Below are positions 10,551-20,915 of a stretch of 64,000 nt of DNA, one piece after another; the first letter of the stretch is position 1, and every line of letters starts with the position of its first letter. Position numbers and translations under genes: made by a program. Source of the stretch: Deinococcus apachensis DSM 19763 (GTDB taxonomy: Bacteria > Deinococcota > Deinococci > Deinococcales > Deinococcaceae); NCBI RefSeq assembly GCF_000381345.1, contig NZ_KB906404.1, forward strand, positions 62,001 through 126,000. Direction: 5' to 3'. The notes beneath the pieces are model-generated. The model was not told the origin of the DNA. It saw only the letters and a program-made list of their open reading frames with translations, and did no database searches.

Positions 10551-11129
10551 CTAGACGACGGCGCCCCCCGTCCCCACGGCGGCCCGTTCCTCCGGCTGCC
10601 CCCCGTCCAGCGGGAAGGTATGCAGCTCCTGCACCTCGCCGCGTTCTTCTCGGGTAAGGCTCAGGACGTTCACGGTGAAGGCCTGCACGGGCGGCACGAG
10701 CCCCCGCACCTGCTCCCACACCTCGTCCTCCGCCCAGGGCAGCAGGCCCAGCGCGAGGGTCAGGTGTGGAATGTACTGCTCGCCGTCGTGGGGAGCGCGG
10801 CTCGATGGGCCCACACGCAGGGCTCGTGCGTGCAGGTCCGCCAACTGGGCGTCCAGCTCGCATTCCAGGAAGATGACGTGGGGCACGCGCTTCCAGCCCC
10901 TCACCCGAACCTCGAAGGGTCCCTCGCCGCGCAGCACCTCGCGGAAGGCGGCGACGAGTTCAGTGGTTCTGAGGTCTGTCTGGAAGGGGGCGCGCAGGTT
11001 CAGGTGCGGCACCCCAAAGGCGCGCACGTTCAGGCGCTCCTGGGTCCGCCGCAGCCAGGTGTCGAGGGCTTCGGGGGGCCAGGCGACCAAGCTGTACAGG
11101 GGGGGCGAGGGCGGGAAGGGGGCGCTCAA
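10551..11129 (-). CDS. 2'-5' RNA ligase / cyclic phosphodiesterase family protein
   Basis: About 192 residues with the two short histidine motifs of the 2H phosphoesterase superfamily: VPHLNLRAP near the N-terminus and IPHLTLAL later. The family acts on 2',3'-cyclic phosphates or 2'-5' linkages in RNA. The chosen start is TTG at 11129, whose TTGA overlaps the TGA stop of the upstream regulator, implying translational coupling. A longer frame reaches 11294 but lies entirely inside that regulator. The first motif has Asn where many members have Thr or Ser, so the exact activity is uncertain. It is the last gene of the mrp-regulator-ligase unit. Confidence 0.75.
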   Translation of the reverse strand: MSAPFPPSPPLYSLVAWPPEALDTWLRRTQERLNVRAFGVPHLNLRAPFQTDLRTTELVAAFREVLRGEGPFEVRVRGWKRVPHVIFLECELDAQLADLHARALRVGPSSRAPHDGEQYIPHLTLALGLLPWAEDEVWEQVRGLVPPVQAFTVNVLSLTREERGEVQELHTFPLDGGQPEERAAVGTGGAVV

Positions 11130-11800
11130 GGTCCGATCCGGTAGCGGCAACTGCCCTGCCCGCACGCGATGCGCGTCTCCCGCGTGACGTGCGCGCCCAG
11201 CGCCTCGACGAACATGCCCAGCTCGCTGCGGCACAGTTGCGGATACTGCCGGGCGACCGTCAGATTCGGGCAGTTGCGTTCCACGATGTACCACGTGCCG
11301 TCCTCACCCGGCTCCACCACGGCGTCGAACCCCGCCCCGGTCTGCCACTCGGCCAGCCGCCGCACGCGCTCCTCCAGCGGGAGGGAGGCGGGCAACTCGG
11401 CCTGCAACCGCTGCGCCAGCTCCGCGCTGCGGGCGTCGAGGACCTGAAGCACCGCCCCCTCGCCGAACAGTTCCTCCACGTGGCGCAGCACGTCCACGCA
11501 CAGGCTGGAGTACGTCTTGGGAAAGGCTGCCTCGCCCCGGTCGGTGAGCCCGAAGACGTGCTGGGGCCGCCCGCGCCCGCCCGGCCGCTCGGTGCGCGCC
11601 TCAATCAGCCCCTGTTCCTGCAGGTCGATCAGGTGCCGCCGCGCACCCGGCACGCTGACGCCCAGCCCCACGGCCAGGTCCTGCACAGTCTGGGGGCCGT
11701 GCCGTTTGAGCAGTTCCAGCAACCGGTTCTTGGTCCGCTCGGGAGCGGGCGGGGGCGACGCCGCGGGCGCCCCGGGGGCGGAGGAGGGGAGCGCCGTCAT
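11126..11800 (-). CDS. SufR-like iron-sulfur winged-helix regulator
   Basis: A 224-residue DNA-binding protein. Residues 22-90 form a winged helix (LLKRHGPQTVQDLAVGLGVS as recognition region; GLTDRGEAAFP as wing). The C-terminal half has cysteines at about 177, 190, 213 and 218 in NCPNLTVARQYPQLC and CGQGSCRYRI, which resembles the cluster-binding region of cyanobacterial SufR. SufR-type proteins sense Fe-S status and repress Fe-S assembly genes. Its ATG immediately follows the TGA of the upstream mrp gene, supporting a shared Fe-S function. The suf operon itself is not in the window. Alternative label: ArsR/DeoR-family HTH regulator. Confidence 0.8.
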   Translation of the reverse strand: MTALPSSAPGAPAASPPPAPERTKNRLLELLKRHGPQTVQDLAVGLGVSVPGARRHLIDLQEQGLIEARTERPGGRGRPQHVFGLTDRGEAAFPKTYSSLCVDVLRHVEELFGEGAVLQVLDARSAELAQRLQAELPASLPLEERVRRLAEWQTGAGFDAVVEPGEDGTWYIVERNCPNLTVARQYPQLCRSELGMFVEALGAHVTRETRIACGQGSCRYRIGP

Positions 11801-12850
<1,050 letters not shown>

Positions 12851-12924
12851 CTCCCGCCATTAGTAGCGCGGCCGGGGGGGAGGCGGCAAGCTACGGGGTC
12901 ACAGTGGGCGGGGGAGGAGGGGGC

Positions 12925-13078
12925 AGTTCTCCCTCTCCCCCATGGGGGGCTCGCACAATCGCACAGCGGAGGGCTGGGGTGAGGGGGCGTGTAATCAGCC
13001 CGGGCGTCTGCAAGCTGGCGTGCCTCCTCTTCTGGCCGCGCCGGAGGTCGTGCCCGCTCACCCCCACCCGGCGAGGGA
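12925..13078. repeat. REP-pair element, copy 3
   Basis: TTCTCCCTCTCCCCC, then GGGCTGGGGTGAGGGGGCGTG, then CTGGCCGCGCCGGAGGTCGTGCC and CTCACCCCCACCC. Same order as the copies near 7.7 and 53.3 kb. It fills the divergent mrp-dusA intergenic space. Confidence 0.65.
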
Positions 13079-13177
13079 CTTGAAGTGCCGCCCGGGATGC
13101 GATTTACCCAACGTAAGAAGGTTACATGCATGACCCGGCTTTCTCCTCCCGCCACCTTTCCCCCCGCCCCCTTCCAG

Positions 13178-13183
13178 TACACT
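13178..13183 (+). promoter_or_regulatory. -10 box TACACT
   Basis: Lies 9 bp before ATG 13193 and places the dusA start there rather than at upstream in-frame codons. Confidence 0.45.
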
Positions 13184-13192
13184 GGCGGGCTG

Positions 13193-14218
<1,026 letters not shown>

Positions 14219-14225
14219 CTCAAGA

Positions 14226-15455
14226 TCAGTACTGCCGCCCCGCCCGCCGCAGGACCACGCCCGCCACCACGGTCCCCAGCAGGCTGAAGAGGGCCGCCAT
14301 GTAAAAGGCTGCGCCCGGCTCGTGGAAGGTGTTTCCGGGGCGGGTGAAGTAGGCGAAGACGGAGGTGGCGAGCAGCGGGCCGACGATCCCCACCAGGCTG
14401 TTGACGCTGGTGAGCGCCCCCTGCACCCGCCCCTGCTCGGTGGGGTCCACCGTGCGGCTGATCAGGCCCTGGATCGCCGGACCCGCGATGCCCGCCATTG
14501 ACCCCAGCACGATGGAGGCGTACAGCAGCTCGCCGGAGCGCGCCGCCCCCAGCAGGACGTACTGCACGACGCCGAGGAGCAGGCCGGTGAAGATCGCCCC
14601 CCGCTCGCCCAGCACCCGCATCGCCACGCCGACCAGTCCCGCCTGCACGACCACCGAGAGCAGCCCGACGACGGCCAGCGCGACCCCATTTTGCGCGGGT
14701 GTCCACCCCAGCACCCGCTCGGTGAAAAGGACCCAGGTGCTGAAGATGACCTGCTGCGCCATGCCAATCAACACGAAGGCGGCGGCGAGGTTTCGCACCA
14801 GTGGGTAGCGCCCCAGCGCCTTCAGGGGCAGCAGCGGGTTGAGCACCCCCCGGCCCGGACGCCCCCCCCGGTTCTCCGGCGCCAGCGATTCGGGCAGCAC
14901 AAAAAAGCCGTACAGCGCGTTCAGCAGCGCCAACCCCGCCGCGACCAGGAACGGCAGGCGCAGGTCGATGTCCCCCAGCACCCCGCCCAGCGCCGGACCC
15001 AGGATAAAGCCCACCCCGAAGGTCGCCCCCAGCAACCCGAAGGAGCGGGCGCGGCCCTCGGGGGGCGTCACGTCCGCCAGGTAGGCGTTTGCCACGGTGA
15101 TGCTCGCCCCGGTCATCCCCGCGATCACCCGGCCCACGAAGAGCCACGCGAGGTTGGGCGCCACCGTCAGCAGCAGGTAGTCCAGCCCCATCCCCGTCAG
15201 GCTGGCAAGGAGGACCGGGCGGCGGCCGTAGCGGTCGGAGAGCGCCCCCAGGATCGGTGCGCAGACGAACTGCATGACCGCATACACGGCGGTGAACACG
15301 CCGACCATCTGCGCCCCGGCGGTGGGCGAGTGCGCCAGCTCGGTCACCAGCAGCGGAAACACCGGGATGATCAGCCCGATGCCCATCACGTCGAGCAGGA
15401 CTGTCAGCAGGATGAACGCCAGCGCGGCGGGGCGGCGGGCAGAGGTGGCTACCAT
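14226..15455 (-). CDS. Tet-type MFS exporter
   Basis: A 409-residue, 12-helix major facilitator. Motif A is [14 protein letters not shown] in loop 2-3. The opening [21 protein letters not shown] and [22 protein letters not shown] match the TCR/Tet (DHA1) drug-proton antiporters. Substrate cannot be told from sequence. Although the fold is that of TetA, equivalents are chromosomal in many Deinococcus, so tetracycline resistance should not be assumed. The start follows a TAGAGT box by 6 bp. Confidence 0.88.
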   Translation of the reverse strand: MVATSARRPAALAFILLTVLLDVMGIGLIIPVFPLLVTELAHSPTAGAQMVGVFTAVYAVMQFVCAPILGALSDRYGRRPVLLASLTGMGLDYLLLTVAPNLAWLFVGRVIAGMTGASITVANAYLADVTPPEGRARSFGLLGATFGVGFILGPALGGVLGDIDLRLPFLVAAGLALLNALYGFFVLPESLAPENRGGRPGRGVLNPLLPLKALGRYPLVRNLAAAFVLIGMAQQVIFSTWVLFTERVLGWTPAQNGVALAVVGLLSVVVQAGLVGVAMRVLGERGAIFTGLLLGVVQYVLLGAARSGELLYASIVLGSMAGIAGPAIQGLISRTVDPTEQGRVQGALTSVNSLVGIVGPLLATSVFAYFTRPGNTFHEPGAAFYMAALFSLLGTVVAGVVLRRAGRQY

Positions 15456-15461
15456 CAGGGC

Positions 15462-15467
15462 ACTCTA
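15462..15467 (-). promoter_or_regulatory. -10 box TAGAGT, leaderless
   Basis: Reads leftward and ends 6 bp before the ATG at 15455. Confidence 0.55.
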
Positions 15468-15603
15468 AACTGTGCCGGGGACGGGATAAATAGGGTCTAT
15501 GGCCTAAGGTTCCCGACAGAGGATGGCGCCTTTTGATCGGGTCTCCACGGAGTGGTTCAGGACGGTGCGGTCTGGAGTTCGGGGGGGTGGGCGGGCGACG
15601 AAA

Positions 15604-15650
15604 GACCCCTCTCCCCGGGCAGAGGGCTTTGAAGCCAGGGGGGAGGGGTC
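15604..15650 (-). terminator. terminator of the M42 peptidase gene
   Basis: GACCCCTCTCCCC (15604-15616) pairs with GGGGAGGGGTC (15640-15650). On the minus strand the stem is followed by TCTTTC. Confidence 0.6.
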
Positions 15651-15658
15651 GTCTGCCC

Positions 15659-16723
15659 TCAGCGGGTGAAGTCCGGCTCCGCCCCCAGCTCCCTGATCCA
15701 CGCCGCGATGATGTCGATGCAGGCCTTCACGTCCCGCTCGTCCACCATCTCGCTGGGCGAGTGCATGTAGCGGTTGGGGATGCTGACGACGGCGGTGGGC
15801 ACACCCGCGCGCACGAGGGTCAGGGCGTCCGCGTCCGTGCCCGTGTAGCGCCCGCTCGCGCTGAGGGTGTAGGGGATGCCCCCCGCCTGCGCCGCCGCCG
15901 TCATCTGCCGCAGGATGACCGGGCTGTTCATGGGCCCCACGCTGAGGTTCGCGCCCGAGCCGAAAGGCACCACTCCGTACTTCTTCTCGCTGACGCCGGG
16001 CTGCTTCGTCTCGTGCGTCACGTCCACAGCGACCCCGGCGATGGGGTTCAGGCGATAGCCGCTGAGTTGCGCCCCGAAGACGCCGATCTCCTCCTGGCTG
16101 GTGCCCACGGCGACGACGCGGTGCTTCAGGTCCGTCCCGGCCAGCGCCCGCAGCGCCTCCAGCACGATAAAGGCGCCCACCCGGTTGTCGAGCGCGCGGC
16201 TGACGATGCGCCCGCCCATCCGCAGCGGCTCCTGCTCGATCACGCCGGGGGTGCCGACCGGGATTCGCGCCTGCGCCTCCTCCTTGCCCAGGCCCACGTC
16301 AATCCACAGGTCCTCAATCTTGCTGGCGTTCTTGCGCTCCTCGGGTTCCATCACGTGAATCGCCTTCTTGCCGACCACGCCCACCAGGTCCCCCCCCGGC
16401 GCGAGGAGGCGGATGCGCTGCCCCACGAGCACCTGTGGGTCCCAGCCCCCGATGGCGAGCACGCTCAGAAAGCCCTCGTCGCCGACGTGGCTCACGATCA
16501 GGCCGATCTCGTCGAGGTGGCCCTGCAGGGCGATGGCCGGGGCATCTTCGGGGCCAATTTCGGCGTACACGTTGCCGTAGTGGTCCTCCGAGACGCGGGC
16601 GAAGGTCGCCGCCTCCTGCTTCCACACGTCGGCGGCACGGCGTTCGAAGCCGCTGGGGGCCGCCTGGCGCAGCAGGGCGAACAGGAAGTCGAGGTTGATC
16701 CGGGATTCGGTTGGGGCGCTCAC
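15659..16723 (-). CDS. M42 family metallopeptidase
   Basis: A 354-residue dinuclear-metal aminopeptidase of the M42/glutamyl aminopeptidase (FrvX-like) family. Metal and catalytic motifs in order: LQGHLDEIGLI, RALDNRVGAF, GTSQEEIGVFGA, VAVDVTHETK, SASGRYTGTDAD and NRYMHSPSEMV. Probably cytosolic peptide trimming in large assemblies. The GTG start at 16723 is set by a TAGACT box 7 bp upstream; a longer open frame overlaps the divergent apaG gene and is not credible. Confidence 0.92.
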   Translation of the reverse strand: MSAPTESRINLDFLFALLRQAAPSGFERRAADVWKQEAATFARVSEDHYGNVYAEIGPEDAPAIALQGHLDEIGLIVSHVGDEGFLSVLAIGGWDPQVLVGQRIRLLAPGGDLVGVVGKKAIHVMEPEERKNASKIEDLWIDVGLGKEEAQARIPVGTPGVIEQEPLRMGGRIVSRALDNRVGAFIVLEALRALAGTDLKHRVVAVGTSQEEIGVFGAQLSGYRLNPIAGVAVDVTHETKQPGVSEKKYGVVPFGSGANLSVGPMNSPVILRQMTAAAQAGGIPYTLSASGRYTGTDADALTLVRAGVPTAVVSIPNRYMHSPSEMVDERDVKACIDIIAAWIRELGAEPDFTR

Positions 16724-16730
16724 GCGGGCG

Positions 16731-16736
16731 AGTCTA
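16731..16736 (-). promoter_or_regulatory. -10 box TAGACT (leftward)
   Basis: 7 bp before the GTG at 16723 and 11 bp from the rightward -10 of apaG. Confidence 0.55.
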
Positions 16737-16747
16737 CGCCGCGCGGC

Positions 16748-16753
16748 TATCCT
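16748..16753 (+). promoter_or_regulatory. -10 box TATCCT, leaderless
   Basis: 6 bp before the ATG of apaG at 16760. Confidence 0.55.
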
Positions 16754-16759
16754 GCCCGC

Positions 16760-17152
16760 ATGAGCCAGCCCCCCCGTCCCCCAGCCCCGGACGTGCGCGT
16801 TCAGGTGGACGTGTCCTACCTGCGGGCGCACTCCACCCCCGGGCGCCACGTCTTCACCTACGTCATCCGCATTGAGAACCACAGTGACCAGACCTGGAAA
16901 CTCCTCGCCCGCCACTGGGACATCGTGGACGCCGGGGGCCGTGAGACCGTTGTGGACGGCGAGGGTGTGGTCGGAGAGCAGCCCGTGATTCCGCCCGGCG
17001 GCACCTTCGTGTACGACTCCTTCGTGACTGTGCAGGACACGCCGGGTCGAATGGGCGGCCATTACGTGATACAGGATGCCTGGGGCGAGCGGGCGCAGGT
17101 GCCCATCCCCCCCTTCGTGCTGGAGGTGCCGGGCGAGCGGACGCTGAACTAG
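16760..17152 (+). CDS. apaG: ApaG domain protein
   Basis: A 130-residue beta-sandwich (fibronectin-III-like) protein. RIENHSDQTWKLLARHWDIVDAGG, VVGEQPVIPPGGTFVYDSF and MGGHYVIQD are the conserved ApaG blocks. In enterobacteria apaG sits near apaH and is linked to Co2+ resistance and Mg2+ efflux, but the biochemical role is unsettled. No apaH or ksgA is adjacent here. It shares a 36-bp divergent promoter region with the peptidase gene. Confidence 0.92.
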   Translation: MSQPPRPPAPDVRVQVDVSYLRAHSTPGRHVFTYVIRIENHSDQTWKLLARHWDIVDAGGRETVVDGEGVVGEQPVIPPGGTFVYDSFVTVQDTPGRMGGHYVIQDAWGERAQVPIPPFVLEVPGERTLN

Positions 17153-17266
17153 AAGCCCAGTTCCACAGTGCCGGGCTGGGGAGGCTAGGGGTGGGCGTCC
17201 CCAGTGGGGCCGCGCCGTGGGTTGTCCTGTCATCGTGCGCTGCCTTTGGGGCGGGGCGCAGAGCCT

Positions 17267-17330
17267 TTGTCGTGCTGAGCGGATGCGAAGCATCCCCATG
17301 CAAGACCTCGCGCGCTACTCAGCGTGACAA
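17267..17330. repeat. REP-like inverted repeat
   Basis: TTGTCGTGCTGAG (17267-17279) is matched in inverted orientation by CTCAGCGTGACAA (17318-17330; 11 of 13 pair). An inner palindrome GGATGC-GAA-GCATCC follows the left arm. The GTCATGCTGAGC...GCGAAGCATC style is that of widespread bacterial REP sequences. Only one copy was noticed here. Confidence 0.6.
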
Positions 17331-17407
17331 GTCTTTTGAGGCGTGCCGGAGAAGACCCCCTGACATCCCCCGGCACAACACAAGGCTTCCCCACCGAGCC
17401 CGGATGC

Positions 17408-17545
17408 GGTAAACCGCACAGCCCCAAACCACCTAGACGCATTACGGTGGTTCGGGTCAAGGGGCGATGAAGACGCCCTTACCTGATCTGAAGCTGGCCT
17501 TAAATCTTTAGGGGTCCCCGGCGCTGTGGTCGCCCGGGGTGAGGG
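17408..17545 (+). promoter_or_regulatory. structured 5' leader of the beta-helix gene (class unknown)
   Basis: Four hairpins occur in series: TGCG-GTAAAC-CGCA near 17405-17418, AACCACC/GGTGGTT near 17427-17454, AAGGG(G)CG/CGCCCTT near 17458-17482, and CCCCGG(C)/CCCGGGG near 17515-17540, just before the GAGGGA ribosome site. No known riboswitch consensus was recognised. Confidence 0.3.
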
Positions 17546-17551
17546 AATGTT

Positions 17552-19354
17552 ATGCGTCGAGTTCTGACAAAAAGCCGTTACGTCATCTCTGTCGGAGCCC
17601 TGCTCGGCCTGGTGCCGGGTACATTCCTGGAGGCGGTGGCGGCCGCCCCATCCGCATCGATGGGTCGGGTGCCCACGCACACGGCGCTGAGCCGCGGTGA
17701 CCTGACCGCGCAGCCCTTCCTGCGGGCCACGAACGCCCGGGGACCGGCCGAGCGTGGCCGCAGCAACGGGGAGGCGGCTTCCGGCGACGGTCGGGCGCTC
17801 ACCCTCAACGGCCGCGTCTATGCCCGCGGCCTGGGCGTTCACGCGGGGTCCAGCCTGTCGTTCGCCCTGGGGGGCCGTTGCCGCATCTTCATGACCCGCG
17901 TCGGCGTGGACGACGAGGTGGGCGACCGGGGCAGTGTGGTCTTTCAAGTTTACGCCGACGGGGTCAAGGCCTACGACAGCGGCCGGATGACGGGCCGGAG
18001 TGCCACGAAAACGGTGATCGTCCCGGTGAAGGGTGCGGGGGAGTTGCGTCTGGTCGTGACGGACGCGGGCGACGGCAACAGTGGGGATCACGCCGACTGG
18101 GTGAGTCCCCAACTGCTGGGCTGCGCGCTGGCCCCGGCCCCCCGCGCCGCTGCCAGGACCCCGGCTTCCGGTCTGGAGTCCCGTCGTTCGGGAATCCCCC
18201 GACCCCCCGCGCGCCCGGCCGCTCCCCAGGCTCCCATCTCCGGCCCGGTGGTGTATCGCGGGCCCATCACGATCACCCGGGGCGGAGTCTATTCGGGCAA
18301 CTGGGCGAGCAGCGACACCACGCCCGCCGTGACGGTCAAGACCTCCGAGCCCGTCGTGATCGAGAACGCCCGGCTGAGAGGGCGCGGCGACCTCGTGAGG
18401 GGCTTCGGCGTCAACCTCACGTTGCGGGGCGTCCAGGGGGAGAATCTGCCGCCCAGCGCTGCGGGCCGCGCCCCCGGTCACGCGGTGCTCGTCGAGGAGA
18501 TTCAGAACCTCACGGTCGAGAACTCCTCGTTCGTGCGCGGCGGCATCTATGTTCGCAAGTTCTTGGGCCGGGGCACGCAGGGCATTCGCATCCGGCGCAA
18601 CACCTTTGCCAACATCGACGGCCGCCAGAGCGACGGCGCCCGGGGCTTCAGCGGGAAGGTGGACCGGCGCCAGATGGTGCAGTTCAACGACGTGCAGGGC
18701 ATTCCGAACGCGGAGATCGCCTGGAATCAGGTCGTGAACCGGCCCGGCGAGAGCGCCGTCGAGGACAACATCAACCTTTTTGCCAGCAGCGGCACGCCCG
18801 GGAACCCCATCCTGATTCATGACAATTACATCCAGGGCGCCTACCCCATGAATCCCGGCACCCAGAAGGGCTACTCGGGGGGCGGGATCATGCTGGGCGA
18901 CGGGAAGGTGACGAGTCCGCTGGGCAACGGGTACGTGCGGGCGTACGGCAACCAGATCGTGAGCACCACGAACTACGGCATCGCCATCGCGGGCGGTTCG
19001 GGCATTGAGGCCTACGGGAACCGGGTGGTGTCCAGCGGTCGCCTTCCCGACGGCCGCCCCATCGCCGCCGCCAACGTGGGGATGTACGTGTGGGACATCA
19101 ACGGGGCCTCGAACCTCAGGCCCGCGACCTTCGCCCGGAACGTCCTGCGCGACAACGTCTCGGGCTGGACGCGGGTGGGCGCGGATGGACGGGAGAACAA
19201 CAACCCGATGTGGCTTCCCCACTGCACCCTGAACGGCAGCCGCTGCGCGAACAACCGTGACTTAGGCAAGGTCACCCTCGCCACCGAGCGGGCCGAGTGG
19301 GACCTGTGGCAGCAGAAGCTCCGGGCGGCCGGAGTGGTGGTCGGGGCGCGCTGA
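17552..19354 (+). CDS. secreted NPCBM / right-handed beta-helix protein
   Basis: A 600-residue exported protein. Signal peptide about 1-31 (basic MRRVLTKSR, hydrophobic core, cleavage near AVA-AAP). Residues about 48-165 are an NPCBM carbohydrate-binding module (ARGLGVHAGSSLSFAL, VVFQVYADG, LVVTDAGDGNSGDHADW). A Pro/Ala-rich linker (165-205) leads to a right-handed parallel beta-helix (210-590) built from N-rich turns such as NLTVENSSF, IRRNTF, IAWNQVVN, VRAYGNQIV and IEAYGNRVV. The fold suits a polysaccharide lyase or hydrolase, but no catalytic set is obvious. The start has GAGGGA 6 nt upstream. It lies in a looser, repeat-containing stretch. Confidence 0.82.
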   Translation: MRRVLTKSRYVISVGALLGLVPGTFLEAVAAAPSASMGRVPTHTALSRGDLTAQPFLRATNARGPAERGRSNGEAASGDGRALTLNGRVYARGLGVHAGSSLSFALGGRCRIFMTRVGVDDEVGDRGSVVFQVYADGVKAYDSGRMTGRSATKTVIVPVKGAGELRLVVTDAGDGNSGDHADWVSPQLLGCALAPAPRAAARTPASGLESRRSGIPRPPARPAAPQAPISGPVVYRGPITITRGGVYSGNWASSDTTPAVTVKTSEPVVIENARLRGRGDLVRGFGVNLTLRGVQGENLPPSAAGRAPGHAVLVEEIQNLTVENSSFVRGGIYVRKFLGRGTQGIRIRRNTFANIDGRQSDGARGFSGKVDRRQMVQFNDVQGIPNAEIAWNQVVNRPGESAVEDNINLFASSGTPGNPILIHDNYIQGAYPMNPGTQKGYSGGGIMLGDGKVTSPLGNGYVRAYGNQIVSTTNYGIAIAGGSGIEAYGNRVVSSGRLPDGRPIAAANVGMYVWDINGASNLRPATFARNVLRDNVSGWTRVGADGRENNNPMWLPHCTLNGSRCANNRDLGKVTLATERAEWDLWQQKLRAAGVVVGAR

Positions 19355-19384
19355 GGACGGCCTTCGGAGAGGGATGGGCAGGGG

Positions 19385-19446
19385 TGGGTGCCTATTCCCC
19401 TTGGTGCCGGGGGAGCAGACACTGAACGAGGGAACGTGCTCCGCGA
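19385..19446 (+). repeat. direct repeat A, upstream of MFS gene
   Basis: Shares TGGGTGC, ATTCCC-TTGGTGC-GG, GGGGAGC, GAC-CTGAA-GAGG and CCGCG in order with 20715-20786 on the other side of the gene. Confidence 0.55.
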
Positions 19447-19454
19447 CGACACGG

Positions 19455-19460
19455 TAGGCT
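19455..19460 (+). promoter_or_regulatory. -10 box TAGGCT, leaderless
   Basis: 5 bp before ATG 19466. Confidence 0.5.
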
Positions 19461-19465
19461 CAGGC

Positions 19466-20704
19466 ATGAGGGCGTGGCGGGCAGGACCGACCTTCCGGCG
19501 GCTGTGGCTGGCGAGCACGAGCGCGAATATCGGGGATGGCATCGGCAAAACGGCGCTGCCGCTGCTCGTCGCGTCGATCTCCCGCGACCCCATCGTCGTC
19601 GCCAGCCTCTCGGCCTTCGCCGCGCTGCCCGGCCTGGTGTTCACGCTCCCGTTCGGCACCCTGATCGACCGTCTCGACCGCCGCACCCTGCTGATAGTCG
19701 CGCACACGGCGCGCGGCTTACTGCTCGGCCTGCTCGCCCTCTGTGTCTTCACGGGGCACCTCCACATCGCCCTGTTGTACGGGATCGCCTTCATCCTCGG
19801 CACGGCGGAGACGCTCGCGGATGGGACCGCTGAGACCTTTGTGCCGTCTCTCGTCGAGAAAGAGCATCTGGAGGACGCCAACGGCGCGCTGTATGCCACG
19901 AGCGTGACGAGCAACGAGTTCGTCGGCCCACCGCTCGGGGGGCTGCTGTTCGCCGCTTTTCCCGGCCTGCCGTTTCTCGTGAATGCCGCGAGCTTTCTCG
20001 GGAGTACGGCCCTGATCTCGACCCTGCCCAGCCGCCCCGCACGGCGAGGAGTGGAGCGTGAATGGTGGTGGCGCGAGGTGACGGGCGGCCTGAAGTGGCT
20101 GTGGTCGCACGCGCTGCTGCGCTCCGTGGCGTGGCTGATGGCCCTCACGACGCTGCTCGACGCGGCGGTGTTCGCACTGTTCGTGCTCTTTGCGACGGCT
20201 CTTCCCGGCGTCGGTCCGGTGGGGTACGGGTTACTCCTCACGGCTGGGGCCGTGGGGCACATCCTCGGCAGCCTGCTGTCGCCGTATTTCTCGCGGCGCT
20301 TCGGGGCGGGGCGCACCGTGCTCGGCTCCGTGTTTGTTCTGGGGCTCGTGTACCTCGGCTTGAGCGTCCTCCACGCGCCGCCGCTGCTGGCCGCACTGTT
20401 GGTGCTCGACGGCCTCAACCTGGGCTTGTCCGGCGTCGTGAAGGTGTCGCTGCGTCAGCGGCTCGTGCCGCCGGAACTGCTCGGGCGGGTGGGCGGGGCG
20501 TACCGCTTCGTGATCTCCTGGGCTGCACCACTCGGCGCGTTCCTGGGAGGGGTGCTCGGACAGACTCTGGGCTTGCGCCCGACCTTTGCGATGGCGGGTG
20601 GGCTGGCCCTCGTGGTGGCCGTGCTGTTCTTGGGCCGCGTGAACAACCGGGTGGTGGCCCGCGCTCAGGAGCGGGTGGACGGACGGACACATCCTTCCGC
20701 GTGA
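19466..20704 (+). CDS. MFS transporter (EntS/MFS_3-like)
   Basis: A 412-residue transporter with about 12 helices. FRRLWLASTSANIGDGIGKTALPLLV at the start and LPFGTLIDRLDRRTLLI (motif A variant) place it with the MFS_3 / enterobactin-exporter-like group, many of which are multidrug or siderophore exporters. The substrate is unknown. The chosen start follows TAGGCT by 5 bp; the 26 residues upstream in frame include the direct repeat and look non-coding. A diverged direct repeat on each side suggests the gene could be a discrete insertion. Confidence 0.87.
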   Translation: MRAWRAGPTFRRLWLASTSANIGDGIGKTALPLLVASISRDPIVVASLSAFAALPGLVFTLPFGTLIDRLDRRTLLIVAHTARGLLLGLLALCVFTGHLHIALLYGIAFILGTAETLADGTAETFVPSLVEKEHLEDANGALYATSVTSNEFVGPPLGGLLFAAFPGLPFLVNAASFLGSTALISTLPSRPARRGVEREWWWREVTGGLKWLWSHALLRSVAWLMALTTLLDAAVFALFVLFATALPGVGPVGYGLLLTAGAVGHILGSLLSPYFSRRFGAGRTVLGSVFVLGLVYLGLSVLHAPPLLAALLVLDGLNLGLSGVVKVSLRQRLVPPELLGRVGGAYRFVISWAAPLGAFLGGVLGQTLGLRPTFAMAGGLALVVAVLFLGRVNNRVVARAQERVDGRTHPSA

Positions 20705-20714
20705 ATGACGGCAG

Positions 20715-20786
20715 TGGGTGCAGGTCCCCATTCCCTCTTGGTGCTGGAGGCGATGGGGAGCGGACCCTGAATGAGGACCTGCCGCG
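20715..20786 (+). repeat. direct repeat B, downstream of MFS gene
   Basis: Diverged direct copy of 19385-19446, about 10 bases longer through small insertions. Confidence 0.55.
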
Positions 20787-20915
20787 AACAGGGGTTGGTC
20801 AGGGGATGGGTAAGGAAATGACGTTCCGACCCTTGGGATTGTGGGCTGGGACGACAGCGCCGTCGAATTGAAGGCCGTTCCCAACGCTTCATACCTTCCA
20901 GGAATAGCTGACCTT

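Noticed and set aside
15659..17299. 546-residue version of the M42 peptidase
   Set aside because: The extra N-terminus is antisense to apaG; the -10 box and GTG at 16723 define a normal-length protein.
17350..17545. c-di-GMP-I riboswitch before the beta-helix gene
   Set aside because: CGCACAG and CAAACC occur, but the GACGCAAAGCC part and tetraloop-receptor arrangement do not.
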